A stretch of DNA of 64,000 bases from Takakia lepidozioides (taxonomy: Eukaryota > Streptophyta > Takakiopsida > Takakiales > Takakiaceae): positions 742,001 to 806,000 of the forward strand of contig CM060731.1 in assembly GCA_030704615.1 (NCBI GenBank). Reading direction: 5' to 3'. A program made the translations under genes and the position numbers. Numbering within the stretch: the first letter of the stretch is position 1; each line of letters begins with the position of its first letter. This document shows, piece after piece, positions 34,382 through 45,115 of the stretch. Below the pieces are notes generated by a model, which was not told the DNA's origin, searched no databases, and saw only the letters and a program-made list of their open reading frames with translations.

Positions 34382-34499
34382 CATCAGTGGTTGGTATTTT
34401 CAAAGAAGAAATAGCAGGGGAGAGAGGGTGCTAATGAGGGTGGAGGATGAGGACGCCTTTCAAACTCTCGAAGTTTGAACCAAACGAAGGCAGGAAGCA

Positions 34500-34993
34500 A
34501 TGGCTGCACCCTCCACGAGCTCCCCACCTACGGAAACGATAGCACAGAACTTCGAGAAACAGGTGCTGGGGCTACAATTGTATCGAGCCCAGCTGGAGGA
34601 GTTAGAGTCGGTCAAGGAAGAATTGAAGAAGTTAGAGCAGGACCACCAACGACTGACAAAGAGTCAGCAAATTCAAGGGCACCATCGCCCAGCTGGGGCT
34701 AGAGAAAGTCAAACTGGACTTAGCTGAATCCAGGAGGGCAGCGGTGCAGACAGTTGAGGGACATGAGAGAACAATCTGGGGCCAAAAGCAGGAATTAGAG
34801 GCGCTACAGGCCCAACTAAGGGAAAAAATCCAGGCACTGAAGGTAGCTCGCGATGAGGCCACAAACTACGAAGAACGGTATCAGAAGGAAAAAGGACAAC
34901 GAGAGGATTACGGCGCTAGAGTGAAGGAGGCATACAGGGCTCTACAACGGTCCAACACGGCGGCCATTCTGCAGAGGGAGGTGGCGAACCTTG
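34500..34993 (+). pseudogene. Unidentified coiled-coil ORF with one frameshift
   Basis: From ATG 34500 the frame reads MAAPSTSSPPTETIAQNFEK, then LYRAQLEELESVKEELKKLE, and goes out of frame near 34670. In the next frame it continues KFKGTIAQLGLEKVKL, DLAESRRAAVQTVEGHERTI, LEALQAQLREKIQALKVARD and EATNYEERYQKEKGQRED. Heptad-like Leu/Glu/Lys content runs through both halves, so a single-base change has split one alpha-helical protein of about 160 residues. No domain is recognised. It runs straight into a tRNA-like SINE head, so it may be a retroposed copy or part of a transposon ORF. Confidence 0.5.
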
Positions 34994-35090
34994 CCTGTGC
35001 ACAACCTGGGTGATCCTGGGTTCAATCCTTCAACTACCGTCCATTGGCCCCTTCATGGGCTGTGTGTTGAGCAGTAGGCTCTTGTAAATA
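34978..35090 (+). repeat. Probable tRNA-derived SINE
   Basis: A box A-like TGGCGAACC at 34982 and a box B GGTTCAATCC at 35019-35028 are spaced as in tRNA promoters. The 3' part has TGTGTTGAGCAGTAGGCTCT followed by TGTAA, shared with 3019-3046. Confidence 0.45.
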
Positions 35091-36127
35091 TCCGAAGCCC
35101 CGTCCCGCTGATACTGATACAGAGGAGACCTCTGACAAGGAGCTGGACTGCTTTATCTCTCTCTCGATCTTTGGGGATCTCGGACCTCAGATCTACCATA
35201 GCTCGAGTCTCTAGAGTGATTGGTCGATGCTTGTCACAGCTGCTTTGCATTGTCCTGTACTTCAAGCCCCCCCCCCCCCCCCCCACTCAATCGGTGCTTT
35301 GCTTGTGATCAGTTTTATGTCTTCTTTCTCCCCAGCTCTGTAGTAGACACTGCCACCAATCAGTTTTCGGTCTCTAGATAGTCTTTCTTTGCCAGACACT
35401 TTACAAGCTGCGTTGAAGAATTGTATGTCTCCAGTGTAATAAAGTTGGCCGCTATTTGAGCACATCCTTCATGAACAGGATGGCATTGACTCCAACTATC
35501 GTAGTTGGGAGTGGAAGCTCATTGGAACCCTTGATTCATATCGCCTGTGGCTGGGACCCTGCTTATCACTCAGTGCTGGACAATCTTGATTCTCCCCTCA
35601 GTCTCCCTGTTCTTAGGCAGTAGCAAATACTCAGATTCATTGGCTGGAGGTTACAGAGACTCTTCCAGGCTGAGCATCCAGGTGCCCTCTCTTGCATTGT
35701 TTCCTCCCTCATCAATGAATCCCATCTCTGTAAGTTTCTTCATCTTCACAGGACCTTAAGATTTTGTCTCATTCTTCCATTTTCATCTGGTCTTACCTTA
35801 AATGCAGGCATTTCGATTATTAGGTCCTGGCCCCTGGATGGACATAGAAGTTGACAACACAACAGCATGGAGGCAATCCCATCTCTTCCCTTTCTGCAAG
35901 TTCTCAAGGCTAAAGTGTAGTGGGGTCCCTGTTGTGAAACCGTGACCATTGCCAAGTTTCACTATCCCACCTTGTAATATATCTTTGCTTCACCAACAGA
36001 TGACAATCCTTGTCTTTCGAGCAAGCTACCCTCACGAATGGAGAGAGAATCAGACCTGACGAACGTTTGTTACCAAAACAAAACCACTTACGCGAATGCG
36101 ACCAAATGTAGGGAATGTCTTGCTCCG
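35091..36127. other. Intergenic, contains an 18-C run
   Basis: A C18 tract lies at 35267-35284. No recognisable coding sequence otherwise. It is the 3' flank of the spermidine-synthase-like gene. Confidence 0.5.
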
Positions 36128-38740
36128 TCATTTGAAACGAGACCAAGCCAAGACCCCTGGCCTCAATCTCTTGGGGACAGCCTTAGTCCAAGCCTTCAGA
36201 TCTGGGAGTGGCCCTGTTAGGGCCAGATGATTGTCTTCCTCTGACTTCATCTTCCGCAAGTTTAGCTGTTCCAGTGACATGACCAAGATGTTGATAAATC
36301 TCATGTCTACACAAAATAGGCCCATGATTAATTACTTTCTCGAGGAACAAACAGGAGGAATTACAGATGCAGGAGTGACCAGGCAGTCTGGAAGAGAGAC
36401 AATAATGGCATAGCAGGCATTGGCAAAGAGCTCACAACCCCAAACCTGGACACATAGCCACAGCAGGTACAACACTTCTTTCAACTACAGATTATGAGCC
36501 CAGTATATTACAGTGAGGGACACTAGGCAATGTCATGCACATTGACAGCACAATGGCAAAGGTAAAGCACCTCGAGGATGAGAAAAAATGATGAGTGACC
36601 ATCAAATGTACAAATAGATGGTCGTGCAACTGTATGAGGGGAAAAAGTGCAAGCTAACCTTTGGAAAGCCACGGGCCATTGCTGAGAGTGTGGCATCCTT
36701 TGCAGCATTTCCGTCTTCCCAAGTCCATGTTCCATCATCACTTAGTGCTTCCGGGTCCCTTCTCTCAACACAGGTTCCCCCACAATTCACCATAATGCGC
36801 CCCCCGGGCTTTAGCCTTTGCTTAAGCTCATGCCAAGTATCTGGCTGCCAATTGGTTTGACAGGACTTTCAAGTTATCTTATGAAAAAGGCATATCAGCT
36901 GGTCTCAGGATAATCACAACACAAATATATATTAAGAAAGTGAACAGATCTGCTAGTCTTCATGACCAACAACAACATCTATAAGTAGAGTTTGCAGCCC
37001 TTTTCAGTTTTGTGTAAATATCCAATTAATTGAATAGGACAGGGCCGTCTCCTGCATCGTGGCAGTCCTTACACACACACACACGTATCTTGCCTAGCAT
37101 GCAGTTGTTTTGTATATTTGACTATTTGAAAAATCTGGGATCCTCTTAAAAAATCACCTATCCCAAACATGAATTCCTCATACACTAGTCCCAGTGAGTG
37201 CCTGGATGGTGACGCAGCCACGGGAAACACATTCACACCTGCTTAAGCTGGGGCAGAACTTCACCCTTGGAAAATAGATCCACCACTATCCCTGCAGCAG
37301 TGCTCTCCCACGATGTGTCATGTCACAGCCAAGAGTGAATCGTGATAACTTTCTGGAAAATCCAAATGCCTCAACTCTTTGAATCTCCTACACTGTATGA
37401 CAAGCAATGCACACTATCTATGGCATTTGTTGCATGCCTGCTCGATGTAAAATCAGAGCAATAACAAGGGGAACTACCAGCAAAGCCACTGGCTATGGTG
37501 GCCTCAGGAGAGAGGGCATCGCCAACATGAACAGAGAGGACGCCACCTTCCGCAGTTGGGGTCTCCAAGTCTGCTAGACCAAAGTACACTCTAGCCTTGT
37601 CCACCAGCTGCAGGCGCATGATTTCAACATATTTTGCTGTCCAGAACCATACTATTGCTACCACAGCTAACCTCAACAAATAGGTCAATCTAATCACATA
37701 AAACTTTAGGGAACAGAAGAGAAGGCTGATAATTTGTGCCACTTGATGAAGTCCAGTCACAAACAGTAGAGCATCCTTTGTTAATACAGATCTGAATGAA
37801 AACAATCAATAAGTACTTACAATCTGGTCAATCTCCCAACCTTCAAGCATTCGAGATGGCCACAGGTCTTGAAGGATCCGGGCTGCTGTACCCCCTCCCT
37901 GCAACAACACCACTGTAGAAACTCAACCTGAGCTTCAAGTCCAGCACATTGCTACCCGGGCCACTACGGTTAATGACAACATCCTAGCATAAACCTGAAA
38001 CCCCAGAAGCTTTACCCAAAATGACTGGCGAGAGTTGAAGTATCAGATTCCAGTTTAAGCCTAAGTTTCACTGGCAACAATTTGCGTTGATAGGAGTAAG
38101 GCGAAGGGAGTGTACCAGGCCTAGAATTGCTATGGGGCCTTCCGGGACAATAGGAGGAAGAGAGGCAAATTCATCCTGTTTATCAAAGCAAGCAACGCAG
38201 AGAGCCAGTTGGAAACACTGACATAGCAAAAGGGCACAGAGGAAAGACAACCTTCATCGGAACTTTATGTTCAAAACCATCTCTCGTTGTAAAGCAAGAT
38301 ATATTCTTTATCAAGAGAAGTTATAACACGAACCAAAGAGGAAGGAACAAGGCACTCACAAAGTACAAATCTGTCCAAATGCAGTCCTGCTTGTACACAC
38401 TAAGGATGTTTCCTGCAGCCACATGTGCCGTAACATCTTATTGCCTTTCTCTCTCCCTCTTTCTCTATGAGCTTTCCGCGGACATTATAAAGCACCGTTT
38501 CATTTCATTTCTCTCTCTCTCTCCCTCCCGCAGACTTTGTTTGTTTCAGTGAATGTACTAAATTTCTGTCACAATATTTTCACTCTCTTCCTCACTCTCT
38601 GGCTATCAACCAAATTTCTTGATACACAAGGAAAAAGTGTACCTGAACTGTTAACAAGAAGGCTAGAGCCTGCATATCTCGAGGTTGATGTCTCTGGGGC
38701 TTTTAAAATGCTCATGTCATCATATGTACTCATCACACTG
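36128..38740 (-). CDS. Spermidine-synthase-like (PABS-fold) SAM-dependent transferase, 8 exons seen, 5' end unresolved
   Basis: Exons (-): 38740-38643, 38412-38360, 38175-38116, 37898-37821, 37607-37478, 37291-37239, 36844-36659 and 36265-36128, all GT-AG with agreeing phases, giving about 265 residues to TGA. Landmarks: STYDDMSILKAPETS, WTDLYF/DEFASLPPIVPEG, the nucleotide-binding glycine loop ILGL/GGGTAARIL across an exon join, GWEIDQI, GVLSVHVGDALSP, GIVVDLFSKG, LKPGGRIMVNCGG and the C-terminal LALTGPLPDLKAW. This is the plant spermidine-synthase-like superfamily. The polyamine-specific residues cannot be confirmed by eye, so the substrate is unknown. A chloroplast-type leader may lie at 39780-39540. 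A short LINE tail sits in the first intron. Confidence 0.82.
38471..38511 (+). mobile_element. 5'-truncated LINE insertion (3' end only)
   Basis: CTATGAGCTTTCCGCGGACA followed by TTATAAAGCACC and GTTTCATTTCATTTC matches the 3' end of the LINE at 45054-45110, with two or three mismatches. It lies antisense in an intron of the spermidine-synthase-like gene. Confidence 0.8.
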
Positions 38741-40733
38741 CTGAGCATGACATATTTTGAGACCTCATAGGTTCCCTGGCTCTTGCGTTCGCCACTTGTC
38801 TCTCCTTTTTCTTCCTGCAAAAATAGCTTTTGTGTGTAGAGAGTCATGTTCCACTAATGACCTGATCATTTCATTACTTATCGTGAGGCTAGACCTAACA
38901 ATGAAAACTACTTGAATCCTCCTCTCCCCTCTCTCTCTTTCTGCTAACTACTTCAGATTTTGAAAAATGGAGCTCCAGATCTACCTAACAATGATGTCCC
39001 ACAAAGTCAGGGCTTGTAAACAGTGTTGAGATGCAGATAAAATATCTACATTTTAGTTCACAAATGAAGGCAGCCTTCAACCTATTTCTTGGCCTATGCA
39101 ATGATTTCATGACAATCATGGCTTGGATCCAGTTTGGCATGGCAAAGTAAATTAGACTCCAGAAAAGGATGTCTTTCCACATTATATCAAGACTCTATCT
39201 CTTCTTATGAACACTGCAAGGCCTGAGTTCCTCAAACATTGTAGACGCCCTTGCACTTCCTAAAAGCCATCAAGTAAGGGGGGCCGTTTGTCTAGCCAAC
39301 CAAGCTTGTCGATTCCAAAAACAAACAAGGGTGGAGCTAGACTCTTCTTCCTTTGTCCTCTACAGGTCGCTTAAATACCAGAACAACAAGAATTCGAACG
39401 GCATTATCAGTGATGCAAACGAAGCGAATTATAATTCTCTTCTCTCCACAACATCTACGAAGCTTTTGAAGAATCTACTTCTTCCAGCAGTCGAGGTGCA
39501 TGTGCTCTCTGCCAGAAGGCAATTATCTCTTAGCGACCACACAAGATACCATTCTGTGTAAGTTTGAATAAGGGGAGAGCACATGCACCTGCCCTTCGGA
39601 AAACGCCAGAGAGCGATGAGAGAGATGGCGCCAAGCAATCGTAGAGCCGTCTTTTTGTAGGCCCGGTGAAGACAAAACTCCTCCTGGAAACGCTCGCACG
39701 TAGAAAGGAGACCTGGAAGAAGAGCATAAAGAATGGACGATAGACGAAGAGGGAGAGTTGAGCAGCCCTGGTGACATCATAGCTCCACCTTCTCCGTCTC
39801 CTCTCCTTCTCTGTCGCTTTGCGTAAACTTGTGCTGAATTCAGTGCCGCCAGACACATAGGATATCGGAACGTGACAACTTCCTGTGATTATTGCAAATA
39901 TGGGGCCGCACCAAGAACAAATGGGAGGTGCATTTGGCAGATGGCAGAATGCTGTCGATGGCTTGTTCTCATGATATTCTTGACGAAACGACATCAGCTT
40001 TTGTTCCTGGAGAGCTAGGTTCCATGAGCTGGCATCCCATGCACTAGTTCCCGGTGTACTTTATGTGGTCTGACGCTGAAGCACTGAATTGAATTTTCGC
40101 TATTGCGAGAATGCCATCTAGAACGGCCACGAACAGGGAAAAGATTGTGGGAAATTCATCTTCCAAACGAGCACGCCTGCCACCGCTGCATCACCACAAC
40201 ATTCTCGAAGGATTACGAGTATGCAGTGGCGAGAACACCCAGTGAGATATGTGAGAGGGCGATCCCACATTGGGGTCAAATTCAAAATATTCAACCTCCT
40301 TTCGATGTGAATAGGTACGTGTTGTGTTGCAAGGTCGATACGTCGATACCAAGTTTTGGTTTGTTTCAGGTTTGTGCTAGGGACGCTTAACACTTCCCGC
40401 ACTGAGGGGCAGTCCCTGCATTTGAGACCAAAATGAGAAGTTCACATTGCATTGTGAGATCCTCTTCCCACTCAGTACTCCATTAAAATTCCACCCCCAG
40501 ACTTGGATGCTTAACTTTTGACCCTAAGCGAAGGGACACTTTCGTGCATCCATGCTGCTAGCTTCAACAGCATTGCACGCAAGAACAAACCTGTCTATGA
40601 AGTGGTCAGAGCGGTTGGCATCCCAAACAATTACGGCTTGCTCATCTTTGAGATAATCTTCATGGCCTGTGGTAGTCACCACACTTTGGAAGGTTCCCCA
40701 TGATGCAGATAGGTGTACTAGGGGCTGTGCTCA
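38741..40733. other. Upstream of spermidine-synthase-like gene; possible first exon
   Basis: A - strand frame with ATGs at 39858 and 39780 reads MMSPGLLNSPSSSIVHSLCS and remains Ser/Arg-rich and acid-poor to about 39540, like a chloroplast transit peptide. It could be exon 1 of the gene at 36128-38740, but I cannot join it by phase. The rest shows nothing recognised. Confidence 0.3.
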
Positions 40734-41081
40734 TCAGCACAAAAACAATGAGCAGCTTCTCACTGTGATGGCACAGAGAAATTTCTTCTGCTGCTGTGCA
40801 TTATGCAATTCAAAGCACGTGTCTACACAGCTGGCCTCCATCTGCCCAGACAATCTCTTCAGCTCAGCATGGATTCCCTCAACTTGTAGATGTGATTTGT
40901 CATCTACAACGAATGTATGCACCCGGAGTTCCACCCCAACGCAGCTGGGTTGGGGGTCCTTTCTGAGACCTCTGTCCTGCATCAGTTTTCGACCCTTGCT
41001 TCATGGGCCCACCTGCCAGCAGCAGCATAAATATTTGATAGAAGCACGTAGAGAATATTTGATAGAAGCGTCCTGTGCATC
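40734..41081 (-). pseudogene. Decayed E/E+ tail of the PPR gene
   Basis: Immediately after the stop of the PPR ORF the - strand still holds YVLLSNIYAAAGRW in one frame. In the original frame it then has MQDRGLRKDP, VHTFVVDDKSH and IHAELKRLSGQ, the E+ motif, ending near FELHNAQQQKKFLC. A 24-bp tandem duplication (CTTCTATCAAATATT twice) and two compensating shifts lie between. No DYW catalytic motif (HSE, CxxC) is recognised further on. Confidence 0.8.
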
Positions 41082-43175
41082 TCATTTAAGAAGGAACTTC
41101 ACCACGCGCTCTGCCACCCCCACATTGCCATGAATTCTACAGGCACCAAGCAAGGCCCCCCACACTGAAGCATCTGGTTCAATTGGCATTTTGTTAATTA
41201 AGTCGTCTGCATCATCCAAACACCCTGCACGACCAAGGAGGTCCACCATGCAGCCAAAATGCTCCATTGTAGGAGTGAGGCCATGATCTTGACCCATGCA
41301 ACCAAAGTAGTGACAGCCTTCATCAATTAGGCCCCCATGGCTACATGCAGAGAGAACACATATAAAGGTGGTACCATTCGGCTTGAAGCCTTCCTGTCGC
41401 ATGTGTTCAAATAGCACAAGGGCCTCCCTACCAAAACCTTGCTGACCATATCCTGCTATCATAGTGTTCCATGAAACCACACTTCTTTCAGCCATATTGT
41501 CAAACACTTGACGCGCATCCCTCATGTTCCCACATTTGGCATACATGTCGGTCAGGGCACTCTCCAAAATGATATCTGGTGCAATTTGAGCTTTGATGAT
41601 GTCTGCATGGACCTCTTTGCCATTCTCCAGGGCTGCTAGGCTGGCACACGCATTGACAACGCAAATGAATGTGACCTTGTCAGGCAGCACCTTTTCTCGT
41701 ATCATTTGCTCATATATCTCCAAAGCCTCCCTTCCACACCCATGCTGAGCATATCCTGCTATCATTGCAGTCCAGGTGACCACATCTTGTTGAGCCATAT
41801 TATCAAATACTTGTCGTGCGTCCTTCGTGTTCCCACATTTGGCATACATATCGACAAGTGCAGTCTCCAAAATGGTGCTATGTGCAACTCTAGCTTTGAT
41901 GATGTCTGCATGGACCTCTTTGCCCTTCTCTAGGGCTTCCAGGCTGGCACATGCATTCAGAACACAGCTGAAGGTGACCTGGTCAGGTGTCACCCCTTCT
42001 TGTATCATTTGCTCATAAATCTCCAAAGCCTCCCTACCATACCCATGCAGAGCATATCCTGCAATCATGGTGCTCCATGAGACTACATCTCGTTGAGCCA
42101 TACTGTCAAACACTTGCCTTGCATCTAGAATGCTCCCACATTTGGCATACGTGTTGACAAGGGTATTCTCCAAATTTATGTATGATGCAATTCCAGCTTT
42201 CACGATGTCAGCATGGACCTTTTTGCCCTCTTCCAGGGCTCCTAGACTGGCACACGCATTGAGAACACAAAGGAATGTAACCTTGTTAGGTGTCACCCCT
42301 TCCTGTATCATTTGCTCATACATCTCAAGAGCATCCCTCCCACCCCCATGCTGAGAGTATCCGGCAATCACTGAATTCCAAGAGACCACATTTCGTTGAG
42401 CCATGTTATCAAACACTTGACGTGCATCCTTTATGCTCCCACATTTAGCATACATGTCAGCAAGGGCAGTCTCCAAAATGATGTCTCTGGCAATTCCAGC
42501 TTTGATAATGTCACCATGGACCTCTTTGCCCATTTCCAGGGCTCTGAGGCTGGCACATGCCTTCAAAATGCAAATAAATGTGACTTTGTTGGGCACCACC
42601 CCTTCCCATATCATTTGCTGATACATCTCAAAAACCTCCCTTCCACAACCGTGCTTGGCATATCCTCCCATCATCGTAGTCCACGTAAACACATCCCGTT
42701 CAGGCATTTGGTCAAACACTTGGCGAGCATCAACTACGCTCCCGCACTTGGCATACATGTTGACCAGGTTGTTCAGTAGAAAGATGTTTGGCTTCAATCC
42801 CATAAAGGTCATATGTGCATGCACCTGCTTCCCCATTTCAAGGTCTTCCATTCTGATGCATTCCCGCAAAAGGCATCCGTAAGTATCAGAGTCTGCCGAA
42901 ATGCTTAGTTCGTTCAAAATATGCAATGCCTCTTTCAGTCGTCCTTCCTTACACAGCATCCTCACATCCCAACAAGTGCCACAAGAATTATTGTTGGGTG
43001 CCTCTCTTGCTCCTCTTCCAAAAGTAGTGACTATGGTGGAGGTGTAGGATTCAAACAATTGTGCTTGATTCAACCCTGCCATCCTGCATGACTCCAAACA
43101 GTTGCAAACCTTACCAGTAAATCTCACATTATAGATATCCAGGCTCCTCGATCCATCAAAGAAGAATTTCTCCAT
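41082..43175 (-). CDS. PLS-class PPR protein, ends inside the E motif (697 aa)
   Basis: A sequence-specific RNA-binding protein of the organelle-targeted PPR family. ATG 43175 is the first ATG in an open frame that begins upstream at TTG 43211. After about 96 residues, six L-S-P triads of about 101 residues follow (97-197, 198-298, 299-399, 400-500, 501-601, 602-697). They have near-repeat wording such as KEVHADIIKA, DMYAKCG, DARQVFDNMA and VVSWNTMIAGYGQQG. The last unit is the terminal P2/L2/S2-E1 type (MVDLLGRAGCLDDADDLINK, MPIEPDASVWGALLGACRIH). The ORF ends VVKFLLK-TGA, where the related pseudogene copy at 7.4 kb has SLLKCDP, so Cys TGC became TGA. It could act as an E-less binder needing a partner deaminase, or be newly inactivated. 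No introns are seen. Confidence 0.9.
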   Translation of the reverse strand: MEKFFFDGSRSLDIYNVRFTGKVCNCLESCRMAGLNQAQLFESYTSTIVTTFGRGAREAPNNNSCGTCWDVRMLCKEGRLKEALHILNELSISADSDTYGCLLRECIRMEDLEMGKQVHAHMTFMGLKPNIFLLNNLVNMYAKCGSVVDARQVFDQMPERDVFTWTTMMGGYAKHGCGREVFEMYQQMIWEGVVPNKVTFICILKACASLRALEMGKEVHGDIIKAGIARDIILETALADMYAKCGSIKDARQVFDNMAQRNVVSWNSVIAGYSQHGGGRDALEMYEQMIQEGVTPNKVTFLCVLNACASLGALEEGKKVHADIVKAGIASYINLENTLVNTYAKCGSILDARQVFDSMAQRDVVSWSTMIAGYALHGYGREALEIYEQMIQEGVTPDQVTFSCVLNACASLEALEKGKEVHADIIKARVAHSTILETALVDMYAKCGNTKDARQVFDNMAQQDVVTWTAMIAGYAQHGCGREALEIYEQMIREKVLPDKVTFICVVNACASLAALENGKEVHADIIKAQIAPDIILESALTDMYAKCGNMRDARQVFDNMAERSVVSWNTMIAGYGQQGFGREALVLFEHMRQEGFKPNGTTFICVLSACSHGGLIDEGCHYFGCMGQDHGLTPTMEHFGCMVDLLGRAGCLDDADDLINKMPIEPDASVWGALLGACRIHGNVGVAERVVKFLLK

Positions 43176-43640
43176 GAGGAGAGGCTTGTTGCTGCATATT
43201 GAGAGTGACAAAACTACTCAAGTCATCTAGTTGAGGCTTCTTGAGGCTTCTTTGTCTCATGGTGTTGTGCTGGCACAATACCTCTTGTACTCTTGGCCTG
43301 GAGCTCCATGGTGTAAAGCACTGTTAGAACCATCCCCAGATTGTGTTAGACCTTATATGCAGGCAGCTAGAGCTTCTTTCACCCCTGAGAAGAACTCCCA
43401 CCAAGGCAGTTCTTTGCTCACTGGTTGAACCTGCATGCAAGAAGTAGAAGACCCTGGAACTATGTCAATTTAGGGTTGCCTGAGCCGCTTTGAGGACCCT
43501 AGTGTTTAACCATAGATCTCTAGCAGCTTGCAATCGACCTGAGTCTTATTTGAGGAGGGAAAGTGTAGGCTTTCCAGATAATTCACATCTTCATCTCTTT
43601 CTTTCTCTCTGGCATGGTCCACGCTGGTGAATTCTCAGCC
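43176..43640. other. 5' flank of the PPR gene
   Basis: No coding sequence recognised. The LINE fragment begins near 43640. Confidence 0.5.
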
Positions 43641-45115
43641 GAGGTCCACAGCGAGTCAAACAGGGCTGCCCCCTTTCACCTACCCTGTTCGGGATCTACA
43701 TTGACGCTTTGGAGAATTACATATCAAAAAACCATGGGGTTGGGGTACCATTGGATGGGGGACCAACGCAATCAGATCTCCTCTACGCTGATGATGTTGC
43801 CCTTTTGGCACTATCTCCGGTCTTCCTGCAACGCCATCTCAAAATTTTGGAACAGTTCTGCAAAGACTAAGGGATGCAAGTCAATCTTAGCAAGACCAAG
43901 ATCATGGTCTTCAATGGCCAGGCTGATCGTAGATTCATCTTCAACCAGCAAGAAATTGAGATTGTGAAATCATACCGATACCTGGGTCTGGTTATCCACT
44001 CCCCCAAGTTTCACTTTGCAGCCACTGCCTTGGACAGATTGACTAAAGGTAAGGCGCCTCCGTCCGCCTTCAGGCCAAATGCAAGCAAATACATCTGCGT
44101 CATCCCCCAACCAAAAAGTGGCTGTTTGACACTGTCGTCAGCCCTGCTACCATCTATGGTTGTGAGTTCTGGGCACCTGGTGTCCCTGTCTCCTGGTGGG
44201 AAAAGAATTTGGAGCCATTACAGTCATCTTTTCTCCAAGCAATGCTTGGCGCCAGGAGCACAACTCCATCTCAGATCCTAGGGGCAGAGTTCGCATGTGT
44301 ACCATTGCAATCCGAGGCCCTCTTCCGGCTTACAATCTTTCTCCATAGATTACAGGCCCTTCCACCCAAGGGGCTCGTGGCAAGGGCCCTCACAACATCT
44401 ATGAGGCTCAAAGCTGCAGGTTTCAGGAACTCCTGGTATGCTCGAGTGGACAGTTTATTTCAACGTAACGGACTTTCTACTGCTTTCCTATTACCAATGA
44501 ATCCAGATGAGGTGGACATCACGTCCAGACATGACCGCAACAGACTCATTAGGAGAGAGCTTATGGAATTACATGTCCAGAGAACTTGGAAGCTACCCAA
44601 TCTCACAACAAAGCTCCACTTCTATCGAGAGACATTCTTGGTGCTCCGCGCCAATAGAATCTTGAGACCAAATTACCTTTCAGCATCCTTATCTCCTTCC
44701 CTCCTGAGGGAATTGGGGCGGTTCAGGGTGGGTTCCCACAACCTACGGATAGAGACTGGCAGATGGGAAAACCTGCAACGGGAGGACCGCCTATGTCCAG
44801 CTTGCATAGGGCGCAGCCAGGAAATCGAAACTGAAGAACACTTCTTCTTCTACTGCCCTCTATACTACGAGATCCGTGGGAGATTCCACTGTTTATTCAG
44901 TGGAACCCAAACTCTCACTGATGTCTTCCACTATGAGGATAAAAAATGCTTAGCAGCCTACCTGCACGAGGCCTTCACCCTTCGACATTCGCTAGAACAT
45001 TAATTGTGGTTTCTGGACTTGTTCCTCTCTCATGTTTCCATTTTGTCCCATAAGCTCTATGAGCTTTCCGCGGACGTTATAAAGTACCATTTCATTTCAT
45101 TTCATCTCTGTGTAT
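43641..45115 (+). mobile_element. Non-LTR retrotransposon (LINE), 5'-truncated: RT and zinc-binding C-terminus
   Basis: The frame begins RVKQGCPLSPTLFGIYIDAL, then DLLYADDVALLALSP (RT catalytic YADD) and LEQFCKD with a TAA. GMQVNLSKTKIMVFNGQADR and KSYRYLGLVI follow, then after a shift at about 44050 a long open frame ends at 45003. This last part contains a zinc-binding segment, LCPACIGRSQEIETEEHFFF followed by YCPLYY. The 3' end is CTATGAGCTTTCCGCGGACG, then TTATAAAGTACC and a (CATTT)n tail at 45092-45105. The endonuclease and fingers are missing at the 5' side. One stop and one or two frame changes make it inactive. Confidence 0.9.

Noticed and set aside
39530-39994. 154-codon - strand frame
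   Set aside because: Overlaps another frame that looks more like a transit peptide. No family resemblance and no splice support.
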